NCBI GenBank assembly: GCA_012961725.1
Contig: DTYU01000199.1
Span: 1 to 13,634 of the forward strand
Reading direction: 5' to 3'
Length of the DNA: 13,634 nt
Source: Desulfotomaculum sp.
GTDB taxonomy: Bacteria > Bacillota > Desulfotomaculia > Desulfotomaculales > Ammonificaceae
Shown here: positions 6,508 to 13,634 of the stretch, one piece after another
How the letters are laid out: every line of letters begins with the position of its first letter
How positions within the stretch are numbered: position 1 is the stretch's first letter
The notes under the pieces: generated by a model
The model's input: only the letters and a program-made list of their open reading frames with translations
The model's database searches: none
Told to the model about the DNA's origin: nothing
Position numbers and translations under genes: made by a program

Positions 6508-9231
6508 TTGAGAAAACGCCACCAATGGCCTTTGTATGGCATCTTAGGGGCGCTGCTCATAGGGTACTTGTTCTTCAGCAAGGGGGCGCACCTTTACACA
6601 GAGTGGCTCTGGTTTCATTCCCTCGGGTTCGAGAACGTCTTTTTAAAGATCTTTTTGACTGAAATTGGGCTGAAGCTTTGCGCAGCCGTTATTTTCTTTG
6701 GTTTTCTCTTTGGGAACCTGCTGTTTACCCGAAAATATGTCTTGAAGAGCATAAAGGTTTTTTCGGCAGACGCAGATACCGTAGAGATTAACCCATGGCA
6801 GCAGTTTATCAGTCCGCGCCTGGTCACATTGATTTTCTTTTTAGGCAGCGCGGTTGCCGCATTGATCTTTAGTTCACTGATGAGCCATAAGTGGCTTGTC
6901 CTTTACCAATATGTTAACCCGGTCGCATTTGGGGCAACCGACCCGTTTTTCGGCAGGGAGATCAGTTTTTATACCTTCACGCTTCCTTTTTACCTGTTGC
7001 TTTACCGGCTGAGTTTCGGTGCGGTCCTGTTTACCGCCTTAGTAATCGTTTTGATATACTCGGTGACCGACCCGCTGAAAGGTTACGGTCTCTGGCGGTC
7101 GCAACAGGCCATCCGGCACCTGTCTGTGCTTGCGGCCCTCATCTTTTTAATAAAGGCCTGGGGCTATTATCTCGGGAAGTTCCTCCTGTTTTATTCAGAA
7201 CAAGGGGCAGTTTTCGGCCCCGGTTACACGGACGTCCACGCTAACCTGCTTGCGGTACGCGTGCTCTTTTTCGTTGCCCTCGCCGTCGCCTTGGTGGCCC
7301 TTTTGGGACTCTTCAAGCGTTCGCTCAAGTACCCTGTTGCCGGCCTGGGGGTGCTCGTTGGCGCTTCGCTGGCGCTCAACGCGGTCTATCCTGCGGTTCT
7401 GCAGAAAATAGTGGTCGAACCGGACGAGCTTACGCGGGAACGGCCCTACATCGAAAAATCGATTGCGTTCACCAGGATGGCTTACGGGCTCGACAACATA
7501 GAACGCAAGTCTTTTCCTGCGGGACGGACCTTGACCCTGGAGGATGTGAGGGAGCACCGGGACTCTTTTGAGAACATTCGGCTCTGGGACTGGAAGCCTC
7601 TTAAGGAGACGTATAGTCAGTTGCAGGAACTGAGGCTTTACTATCAGTTTCAGGATATCGATATCGACCGATATTGGATAAACGGTGTTTACCGCCAGGT
7701 GATGGTCGCTGCCCGCGAACTCAATCAGGATAAACTGCCGTCCCAGGCAAAGACGTGGGTCAACCGGCACCTTAAGTACACCCACGGTTACGGCATCACG
7801 ATGAGCCCCGTAAACGTGGTCACCGCAGAAGGGATGCCGGCGCTTTTCATCAAGGACATCCCCCCGCAGAGCACCGTAGACCTTGAAGTCACGCGGCCTG
7901 AAATCTACTTCGGCGAGGTGGAGTCGCCTTGGGTGGTCGTCAACACGAAGACCGGGGAGTTTGATTACCCTAAAGGCGACGAGAACGTTTACACCAATTA
8001 CGAAGGGCGTGACGGAGTTACAATCGGCGGCTTCTGGCGGCGGATTCTCTTTGCCGTTTCGTTCCATGACTACAAGCTCTTGGTCTCCGGAGAGATAACC
8101 AATGACTCGCGGGTGCTTTACCACCGTGATATCAAGACACGCGTGCAAAAGATTGCTCCGTTCTTAAGCTACGATACTGACCCGTATGTCGTTTTGGCCC
8201 ACGGCAAGCTCTATTATATGTGGGACGCATATACAACTTCGCGTTGGTTCCCGTATGCCGAGCCTTACCAAGGCATCAACTACATCCGGAACTCCGTAAA
8301 GGTGGTCATCGATGCCTATGAAGGAGACGTACGCTTCTATCTCGTGGATGAAAAAGACCCTGTCGTTAAGACCCTTGCCCGGATATTTCCTGACCTCTTC
8401 ACGCCCTTTGAAGAGATGCCTGAAGAGTTGGTCAGGCACATGCGGTACCCCGAAAGGCTCTTTTTGATCCAGGCCCAGATGTACTCGACGTACCACATGC
8501 AGGACCCGCGGGTGTTTTATAATAAAGAAGACAAGTGGGTGCTGCCTACCGAACTGTACGGGGGAGAGGAGATAAGGGTTGAACCGTATTACGTTATCAC
8601 GCGGCTGCCCGGTGAGGAGGAACCGGAGTTTATCTTGATCCTGCCGTTTACGCCCAAGCACAAGAAAAACATGGTTGCCTGGCTTGCGGCGCGCTGCGAC
8701 GGGGAAAACTACGGGAGGCTGCTCCGGTATGAGTTCCCTAAGGAGGAGCTTGTCTTTGGCCCGATGCAGGTAGAGGCCCGGATCAACCAGGACGCACAGA
8801 TCTCCCAGCAGATTACGCTTTGGGACCAGCGGGGCTCAAGCGTGATCCGCGGAAATCTCTTGGTCATCCCCATCAAGGACGCCCTGTTATACGTGGAGCC
8901 GCTTTACCTTCAGGCAGAACAATCCCGCATGCCGGAGCTGCGGCGGGTGATCGTGGCCCACGGTGACAAGATCGTTATGGAGCCGACCTTGGACGCGGCG
9001 CTGCAGGCGCTGTTTGGCGGTACGACAGCGCCTGAGATCGCGCCCGAAGGTGTTCCTGAGGAAAGAGAAGAGGCGCGTTCTGTAGCAGAACTTATCCGCC
9101 AGGCGAACGAATACTTCACGCAAGCGGAGGAGTCGTTGAGGGAGGGGGATTGGGCCAGTTACGGCGAAAACCTTGAACGGCTCAGAAAAGTCTTGCGGGA
9201 ACTTGAAGAACAGGCCCGGCAAAGCGAATAG
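6508..9231 (+). CDS. UPF0182 family integral membrane protein (COG1615)
   Basis: A 907-residue protein of the widespread but functionally uncharacterised UPF0182 family. About seven membrane helices lie in the first third (around 7-24, 51-73, 103-125, 156-186, 203-227, 246-269 and 275-296). A large domain follows that is probably outside the membrane and carries family patterns such as VYPAVLQKIVVEPDEL and EKSIAFTRMAYGL. The end has an acidic stretch and a helix with coiled-coil character (about 860-905, rich in E, L and R), matching the usual UPF0182 C-terminus. I chose the TTG at 6508 because a GGGGGG ribosome binding site sits 9 bp upstream and the protein then starts with MRKRHQWPLYG just before helix 1. 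The in-frame ATG at 6418 would overlap the preceding gene by 70 bp. Length is normal for the family. Confidence 0.93.
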   Translation: MRKRHQWPLYGILGALLIGYLFFSKGAHLYTEWLWFHSLGFENVFLKIFLTEIGLKLCAAVIFFGFLFGNLLFTRKYVLKSIKVFSADADTVEINPWQQFISPRLVTLIFFLGSAVAALIFSSLMSHKWLVLYQYVNPVAFGATDPFFGREISFYTFTLPFYLLLYRLSFGAVLFTALVIVLIYSVTDPLKGYGLWRSQQAIRHLSVLAALIFLIKAWGYYLGKFLLFYSEQGAVFGPGYTDVHANLLAVRVLFFVALAVALVALLGLFKRSLKYPVAGLGVLVGASLALNAVYPAVLQKIVVEPDELTRERPYIEKSIAFTRMAYGLDNIERKSFPAGRTLTLEDVREHRDSFENIRLWDWKPLKETYSQLQELRLYYQFQDIDIDRYWINGVYRQVMVAARELNQDKLPSQAKTWVNRHLKYTHGYGITMSPVNVVTAEGMPALFIKDIPPQSTVDLEVTRPEIYFGEVESPWVVVNTKTGEFDYPKGDENVYTNYEGRDGVTIGGFWRRILFAVSFHDYKLLVSGEITNDSRVLYHRDIKTRVQKIAPFLSYDTDPYVVLAHGKLYYMWDAYTTSRWFPYAEPYQGINYIRNSVKVVIDAYEGDVRFYLVDEKDPVVKTLARIFPDLFTPFEEMPEELVRHMRYPERLFLIQAQMYSTYHMQDPRVFYNKEDKWVLPTELYGGEEIRVEPYYVITRLPGEEEPEFILILPFTPKHKKNMVAWLAARCDGENYGRLLRYEFPKEELVFGPMQVEARINQDAQISQQITLWDQRGSSVIRGNLLVIPIKDALLYVEPLYLQAEQSRMPELRRVIVAHGDKIVMEPTLDAALQALFGGTTAPEIAPEGVPEEREEARSVAELIRQANEYFTQAEESLREGDWASYGENLERLRKVLRELEEQARQSE

Positions 9232-9285
9232 TAAGAAAGGTACGATTTTTTTAGGCAAAAGCAAAACGGTCAGAGGGGGAAGGCC

Positions 9286-10392
9286 ATGCCGCGCAACAAG
9301 GCGCAGATCAAGCGAATCGGTGTACTTACGGGGGGCGGTGACGCTCCGGGCCTAAACGCTGTCATCAGGGCAGTGGTCAAAGTGGCGGTCAGGGAATACG
9401 GGCTGAGCATCATTGGTTTTATCGACGGTTTTGGCGGATTGATCGAGAACCGTGCACGGCGTATGGCCGAAAAGGATGTGGTCGGCATACTGCCGCGCGG
9501 TGGAACCATCTTAGGAACCACAAACCGGGACAATCCCTTCCACTATCCTGTGAAAGAGGACGGTAAGATCGTTTACAAAGACATTTCAGGCCAGGTGATG
9601 GATAACATTGCGTCTCAGGGAATCGACGCGCTGATAATTATCGGCGGTGACGGCAGCCTGAAAATAGCCTTGGAACTCTGGAAGCGGTACAACCTTCCCG
9701 TAATCGGTGTGCCAAAGACCATCGATAACGACATTGCGGCCACCGACCGAACCTTCGGGTTTGACACCGCCCTTACCACTGCCACAGAGGCGATAGACAA
9801 GCTGCATACCACCGCGGAGTCACACCACCGGGTCATGGTATTAGAGGTAATGGGGCGCTACGCAGGCTGGATCGCACTGCATTCTGGAGTGGCCGGGGGA
9901 GCAGACGTGATCCTGATCCCCGAGATACCGTTTACTATTGAGAAGGTTTGTGAAAAGATTACTGAGCGGAAGAAGGCAGGGAAGCATTTCAGCATCGTGG
10001 TTGTGGCGGAGGGAGCGGTTCCCGTTGGCGGTCAGGTCGTGGTCAAGAAGGTGGTCGAGGGGAGTTTCGAACCCCTCCGGCTTGGTGGAATCGGCAGCGT
10101 AGTCGCTGAGCAGATAGAAGAACGTACGGGAATCGAGACCAGGGTTACAATCCTCGGGCATTTACAGCGCGGCGGGAGCCCTACACCGTTCGACCGGATC
10201 CTTGCCACTCGTTTCGGTGCAGCGGCGGTCAACTTCTTAATGGAAGGACGCTACGGAGAAATGGTTTGCCTGCGGACCCCGGATATAGGTTCGGTGCCCT
10301 TGGCCGAAGCAACCGGGGCGATGCGGTGCGTCCCGCTCGGCAGTGACCTGGTTCGCGCAGCGCGCGAGATGGGAATTAGCTTCGGTGACTAA
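9286..10392 (+). CDS. pfkA: 6-phosphofructokinase, group III type (ATP- or PPi-dependent)
   Basis: Phosphorylates fructose 6-phosphate at the committing step of glycolysis. Of 368 residues, the N-terminus shows GVLTGGGDAPGLNAVIR (12-28). The phosphoryl-donor site is GGDG (120-123), the catalytic loop is PKTIDND (143-149), and the sugar-phosphate site includes MGRYAGW (189-195). The overall pattern, including TTAESHHRVMVLEVMGR, resembles the actinobacterial group III enzymes. The donor is uncertain. Gly in the fourth GGDG position is the ATP-type residue, whereas Lys in PKTIDND is the residue found in PPi-dependent enzymes, and this mix is usual for group III. The ATG at 9286 has GAGGGGGAAGG just ahead. 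The gene lies 54 bp after the UPF0182 gene. Confidence 0.93.
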   Translation: MPRNKAQIKRIGVLTGGGDAPGLNAVIRAVVKVAVREYGLSIIGFIDGFGGLIENRARRMAEKDVVGILPRGGTILGTTNRDNPFHYPVKEDGKIVYKDISGQVMDNIASQGIDALIIIGGDGSLKIALELWKRYNLPVIGVPKTIDNDIAATDRTFGFDTALTTATEAIDKLHTTAESHHRVMVLEVMGRYAGWIALHSGVAGGADVILIPEIPFTIEKVCEKITERKKAGKHFSIVVVAEGAVPVGGQVVVKKVVEGSFEPLRLGGIGSVVAEQIEERTGIETRVTILGHLQRGGSPTPFDRILATRFGAAAVNFLMEGRYGEMVCLRTPDIGSVPLAEATGAMRCVPLGSDLVRAAREMGISFGD

Positions 10393-10519
10393 ATATCTGC
10401 GACTTCCGATGTCGAGGAGCCCCCGGATATGTTAATTCTTTTCGGAATATAGAGCAGGAATTTGCGAATATATAGCGAAAGTACTCTCCTGAAGAAGGTT
10501 AAGACGTGAGGTAGTGTTC
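10393..10519. other. Gap between pfkA and the hydrogenase protease gene
   Basis: The 127 bp show no clear terminator or promoter. An outer ATATC / GATAT pair and an inner CGAC / GTCG pair lie near 10395-10436. GAATATA occurs twice 21 bp apart (10445 and 10466), about two helical turns, which could be a protein-binding repeat. A promoter is expected here if the hydrogenase locus is not read from pfkA. Confidence 0.35.
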
Positions 10520-11002
10520 ATGGAGGCTGCACCGCGACTCCTGATCTTAGGGGTGGGCAACGTCCTTTTGAAGGATGAAGGGGTAGGAGTGCATGCGGTC
10601 CGGGAACTGAAGAAACGCAACTACCCGCCTGAGGTGTCTATCGTAGACGGTGGTACGGCCGGCCTGGATCTTTTGTATCTCGTTGAGGATGCCAGCCGCC
10701 TCATTATCATTGACGCCACCAACGGTGACGCCGAACCGGGAGCCATTTTCCGATTCAGCCCTGAAGAGCTTGATGATTATGTTCCGTCCGTTAGTAGTTC
10801 ACTCCACCAGATCGGTCTTTTAGAAGTGCTTCACTTAGGAAGAGCAATGGGTGTCCTGCCGCCAACCGTTATTTTTGGCGTCCAGCCCGCCGTGATCGAT
10901 TGGGGAATGGAGCTAAGCCAGGAAGTATCAAGGAGATTACCCCAGTTGGTATCTCTGGTGGAGGAAGAGGTCAATAACTGGCTGTCTCAAACTGGAAATT
11001 AG
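10520..11002 (+). CDS. hyaD: [NiFe]-hydrogenase maturation endopeptidase (HyaD/HybD/HycI family)
   Basis: Cleaves the C-terminal tail of the hydrogenase large subunit once nickel is in place. The protein has 160 residues and begins with LLILGVGNVLLKDEGVGVHAV, the family signature. The three nickel-sensing ligands known from E. coli HybD (E16, D62, H93) correspond to E20 in KDEGVG, D65 in IIIDAT and H96 in SSLHQIGL. The segment VDGGTAGLDLL (42-52) is also typical. I chose the ATG at 10520 because GAGG at 10508-10511 is 8 bp upstream; a GTG at 10514 is too close to it. It lies upstream of tatA and the structural genes, so it most likely serves the large subunit at 12521. The symbol is by family; the local name could differ. 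Confidence 0.92.
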   Translation: MEAAPRLLILGVGNVLLKDEGVGVHAVRELKKRNYPPEVSIVDGGTAGLDLLYLVEDASRLIIIDATNGDAEPGAIFRFSPEELDDYVPSVSSSLHQIGLLEVLHLGRAMGVLPPTVIFGVQPAVIDWGMELSQEVSRRLPQLVSLVEEEVNNWLSQTGN

Positions 11003-11021
11003 CAGAGATCGGAGGGAGATT

Positions 11022-11237
11022 GTGGTTTTTCCTTTTCCTAAGATAGGTGTTCCTGAGTTAATCTTGATCCTGGGGCTTGTGGTCGTAATATTCGGTCCAA
11101 AGAGGCTGCCTGAAGTAGGGCGGTCAATAGGAAGAACACTGCGCGAATTCCGCACATCAAGCAAAGAAACGGCGGAGGGCTTGCCGAAGGGATTGCCGGA
11201 GGTCTCAGACAAGACAGGTGAGCCGGTTAAAGGCTAA
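11022..11237 (+). CDS. tatA: Twin-arginine translocase subunit TatA (TatA/E family)
   Basis: Small pore-forming component of the Tat pathway, which exports folded proteins. Of 71 residues, a short N-terminal segment leads into one hydrophobic helix (VPELILILGLVVVIF, about 9-23). Next come the FGPKRLP hinge (23-29) and an amphipathic helix (EVGRSIGRTLREFR), followed by a polar tail. These are all classic TatA features. The GTG start at 11022 has GGAGGGA at 11011-11017. It lies 19 bp after the protease gene and upstream of a small subunit carrying a twin-arginine signal, which suggests it helps export that hydrogenase. No tatC is present in the window, so it must use a TatC encoded elsewhere. 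Confidence 0.94.
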   Translation: MVFPFPKIGVPELILILGLVVVIFGPKRLPEVGRSIGRTLREFRTSSKETAEGLPKGLPEVSDKTGEPVKG

Positions 11238-11571
11238 GCCCGGTAAGCGGTCATGATTTTAAGGGTCAATGACAGGCGAGTATTGTAAGAGTAGAATCAA
11301 CCCGGTTCGCTTATTATGTGTTTTCAGCGTGCCTGACCGGGAATATAAACGGGAGCGAGGTGGGTTAATCAGGAAAAACAAGATCTGCTTTGATTGTCGA
11401 TAGATAGACTTGCCGCACAGTTCCTCAGCCCCACGGCTTGGTATTAACTATAGTAAAACACCAGTACACCTGAGATGAGGCTGGAAAACGGAGTTCTTTT
11501 CGACATTGAACGTCGGAGGGACCTCAGAGATATATCCGTATAAGCTTGAACCATTTTCGGGGGAGGGATGA
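11238..11571. other. 334-bp region between tatA and the hydrogenase small-subunit gene
   Basis: No confident gene. A TATAGT box at 11449-11454 has no acceptable -35 at the right distance. Short inverted repeats include GTCAT/ATGAC near 11252-11275, AGCC/GGCT near 11427-11439 and CGAC/GTCG near 11501-11515. A possible 22-codon frame opens with ATG at 11475 and stops just after GATATATCCGTA, but its ribosome binding site is poor. I found no sigma-54 element and no Rex-type operator. The region probably holds a promoter for the structural genes. Confidence 0.45.
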
Positions 11572-11574
11572 TTG

Positions 11575-12507
11575 GTGAGGCGCATCTCACGTCGAGAGTT
11601 TATCCGCGTATGTACCGGGGTTACCGCCGGAGTAGGGTTGTTGACCGCGTTAGAACCCGTAATCGTTGATACGCTGGCCCAGGCCGCAGAGGGGAAACCT
11701 CCGGTGGTCTGGCTCCAGGGCGCCTCTTGTTCGGGCTGTTCTCTATCGCTGCTAAACACCGTAAACCCGGACATAGAGAAACTGCTTGTAGAGATTATCA
11801 GCATGAAGTTCCACCCGGCGCTTATGGCCTCTGCCGGCCATCAGGCGCTGCATGTACTGCAAGAAACGGCAGCCAAATACCCGGGCAACTTTTATTTAGT
11901 TGTTGAGGGAGGCGTACCCGCGGCCGACGGTGGGGCTTACTGCACCGTAGGGGAAAAACACGGGAAAGAAGTGACCTTCTTAGAAGTTCTCCAGGAATAT
12001 GGAGAGAAGGCCGCTGCGGTTATCGCCGCCGGTTCGTGCGCCGCGTTCGGCGGCATCCCTGGAGCCGCTCCCAATCCGACCGGCACGGTGGGGGTATGGG
12101 AAGTGGTTAAGAATGCACCGGTAATAAATATCGGCTGCTGTCCGATGCATCCTGACGATTTTCTTGGTACGCTGGCATACGTTTTACGGTATGGTGAAAT
12201 ACCCGAACTTGATGCATACAATCGGCCCAAAATCTTCTTCCCGGATATTATCCACGTCGGCTGTCCACGCTGTCAGTACTTTTCCAAAGGCATCTTTGCA
12301 GAAAATCCCGGCGATGAGGGGTGCTTAGCATTCGTCGGGTGCAAGGGTATGGTTGCGCGTGCCAGGTGTCACATCCGGCAGTGGAATGACGGTACCAACT
12401 GGTGCATTGAAGCAGGGGTGCCGTGTCAGGCGTGTTCCGAGCCGGCTTTTCCGGATGAGTGCAGTCCGATCTACGGCCGGTATCGGATAGGCGAGCAAGC
12501 CAAGTAA
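11575..12507 (+). CDS. [NiFe]-hydrogenase small subunit with Tat signal and Cys-type medial cluster
   Basis: Electron-transfer subunit of an exported uptake-type [NiFe] hydrogenase (group 1-like). The GTG at 11575 has AGGG 7 bp upstream; a TTG at 11572 is possible. Of 310 residues, the start shows the Tat motif SRREFIRV (5-12) and a hydrophobic stretch, with likely cleavage near LAQA-AEG (34-40). Proximal cluster ligands are C52 and C55 (GASCSGCS), C155 (GSCAAFGG) and C189 (NIGCCPMHP). Distal ligands are H227, C230, C250 and C256. Medial ligands are C265, C284 and C287, plus C277 in NWCIEAG, where [3Fe-4S] enzymes have Pro. Three [4Fe-4S] clusters are therefore predicted, as in [NiFeSe] hydrogenases. 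No C-terminal membrane helix is present. The large-subunit gene follows after 13 bp. Confidence 0.95.
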   Translation: MRRISRREFIRVCTGVTAGVGLLTALEPVIVDTLAQAAEGKPPVVWLQGASCSGCSLSLLNTVNPDIEKLLVEIISMKFHPALMASAGHQALHVLQETAAKYPGNFYLVVEGGVPAADGGAYCTVGEKHGKEVTFLEVLQEYGEKAAAVIAAGSCAAFGGIPGAAPNPTGTVGVWEVVKNAPVINIGCCPMHPDDFLGTLAYVLRYGEIPELDAYNRPKIFFPDIIHVGCPRCQYFSKGIFAENPGDEGCLAFVGCKGMVARARCHIRQWNDGTNWCIEAGVPCQACSEPAFPDECSPIYGRYRIGEQAK

Positions 12508-12520
12508 GGGGGGAAACTAA

Positions 12521-13634
12521 GTGCCCAAGGTCGTAATAGACCCTGTAACCAGGATTGAGGGGCACTTGAAGATCGAGGCGGACGTCGACAACGGCAGGGT
12601 TGTTGATGCCCGGTCTTCCGGTACCCTTTTCCGCGGTTTCGAGATGATACTGAGAGGGCGTGATCCACGCGACGCACAGCATATCACCCAGCGTATTTGT
12701 GGCGTATGTTCGATCGGACACGCCATGGCCTCCGCACGTTGCTTAGAGGACGCTTTCGGCGCCAAGGTCCCGCGAAACGGCCGGATCGTTAGAAATTTAA
12801 TACAGGGTGCCAACTTTATCATGTCACATCTTCTGCACTTTTACCACCTCGCTGCCCTGGATTATGTTACCGGCCCCGGTAAGGCGCCTTTCGCCCCGCG
12901 GTTTAACGGAGATTATCGGCTGCCTTTAGGTATTAATAACCGGATTGTTGAGAACTATTTCAGGGCTTTTACAGCTCGCCGGAGAGCGCAAGAAATGCTT
13001 GCCGTTTTCGGTGGCAAGGTGCCTCACATTACCACGATTATTCCAGGCGGGGTTACCGAAAAGGTGACTCAGGAAAAGATCGATAAGTTTCGGGCAATGC
13101 TCCAGGAGCTTACGAATTTTATTGGCAATGTATACTTGCCGGATGTTTTTTCAATAGCTGAAGTCTATAAGGACTATTGGGAGATCGGCCGGGGCTGCAA
13201 AAACGCACTGGCTTTTGGCGTCTATCCCTTAGAGGACGGAGAAGGTTCAAAAGGGCAAAAGATGTTTCTCAAGGGTGGTGCGTACACCAGCGGGAAGTTC
13301 TCTTCGCTGAACTTGGCAAGGATTACGGAAGCGATGAAGTATTCCCGGTATAAAAGCGAGACAAGCGAGCCACAACCTGATAAGCGCGGCGCGTACTCTT
13401 GGGTTAAAGCGTTGCGGTATGAAGGTCTGCCGCATGAGGCCGGGCCGCTGCCAAGGATGTGGGTCAGCAAGGTTTCGGAGGTTTTCAATTTAGGCGAGAA
13501 GGCGTTCTCCGTTATGGGTCGACACGTGGCGCGGGCCGTGGAGTGTAAAATGGTCGCCCACGCGATGTCTGATTGGTTAAACCGGTTAGAACCCGGTCAA
13601 CCGACGCATTTGCCATGTTCAGTGCCCAAAGAGG
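12521..13634 (+). CDS. [NiFe]-hydrogenase large subunit, 3' end missing
   Basis: Catalytic subunit carrying the Ni-Fe site; it would travel with the small subunit through Tat, having no signal of its own. The first 371 residues are visible before the window ends. The start VIDPVTRIEGHLKIE (5-19) is the family signature. The N-terminal active-site motif is RICGVCSIGH (58-67), with C60 and C63 as metal ligands. The stretch KALRYEGLPHEAGPLPRMW matches the conserved central region. The GTG at 12521 has GGGGGG at 12508-12513. The C-terminal motif (usually DPCxxCxxH, or with selenocysteine encoded by TGA) lies outside the window, so selenium content cannot be judged. The upstream maturation protease predicts a cleavable C-terminal tail. 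Confidence 0.96.
   Translation, partial: MPKVVIDPVTRIEGHLKIEADVDNGRVVDARSSGTLFRGFEMILRGRDPRDAQHITQRICGVCSIGHAMASARCLEDAFGAKVPRNGRIVRNLIQGANFIMSHLLHFYHLAALDYVTGPGKAPFAPRFNGDYRLPLGINNRIVENYFRAFTARRRAQEMLAVFGGKVPHITTIIPGGVTEKVTQEKIDKFRAMLQELTNFIGNVYLPDVFSIAEVYKDYWEIGRGCKNALAFGVYPLEDGEGSKGQKMFLKGGAYTSGKFSSLNLARITEAMKYSRYKSETSEPQPDKRGAYSWVKALRYEGLPHEAGPLPRMWVSKVSEVFNLGEKAFSVMGRHVARAVECKMVAHAMSDWLNRLEPGQPTHLPCSVPKE

Noticed and set aside
7195..8148. Long minus-strand open frame (317 codons) inside the UPF0182 gene
   Set aside because: It is antisense to a strongly conserved protein, has no recognisable domain, and its openness follows from the codon pattern of the plus-strand gene.
9245..9252. T-run after the UPF0182 gene as terminator
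   Set aside because: No GC-rich hairpin precedes it, so rho-independent termination is not supported.
11475..11543. 22-codon leader peptide ahead of the hydrogenase small subunit
   Set aside because: The ribosome binding site is weak, there is no run of regulatory codons and no attenuator-like pair of hairpins; kept only as a note in the gap description.
12521..12822. Minus-strand frames opposite the start of the large-subunit gene
   Set aside because: The plus strand here encodes an unmistakable hydrogenase large subunit that runs off the window; the antisense frames are shadows.

Overview
The window reads as chromosomal DNA of an anaerobic, probably Gram-positive (clostridial, Desulfotomaculum/Pelotomaculum/Moorella-like) bacterium. 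This is inferred from several things: the order PASTA kinase - rsgA - rpe, a redox regulator Rex, a UPF0182 membrane protein, a group III-type phosphofructokinase, strong AGGAGG-like ribosome binding sites with frequent GTG and TTG starts, and an exported [NiFe] hydrogenase. The species cannot be fixed from sequence alone. No IS element, prophage, CRISPR array or rRNA gene was seen.

Left part (1-3128): the 3' part of a PASTA-domain Ser/Thr kinase gene, then rsgA (ribosome-assembly GTPase) and rpe (ribulose-phosphate epimerase), packed tightly on the plus strand. A 359-bp gap follows. It holds small inverted repeats and a doubtful minus-strand ORF, but nothing firm.

Middle part (3488-10392): rex and a SLOG/TIGR00725-type gene form a pair (6-bp gap). 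An imperfect 26-bp inverted repeat starts at the stop codon of the second gene. A tRNA-Pro(CGG) gene with a near-consensus promoter comes next, then a lone adenylate kinase gene. A small HAD-family phosphatase has its own near-consensus promoter, which is overlapped by an 8-bp palindrome. A 60-residue four-cysteine protein sits just ahead of a 907-residue UPF0182 membrane protein, and pfkA follows.

Right part (10520-13634, running off the window): a hydrogenase locus containing a HyaD/HybD-type maturation protease, a TatA protein, then after a 334-bp gap a Tat-signal-bearing hydrogenase small subunit and the first 371 residues of the large subunit. The layout suggests a module that carries its cleavage factor and a Tat pore component next to the enzyme they serve. 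The small subunit has Cys where standard [NiFe] enzymes have the Pro beside the medial cluster, which predicts three [4Fe-4S] clusters. It also has a second Cys directly beside a proximal-cluster ligand. This locus is the most interesting part of the window. All genes called are on the plus strand.
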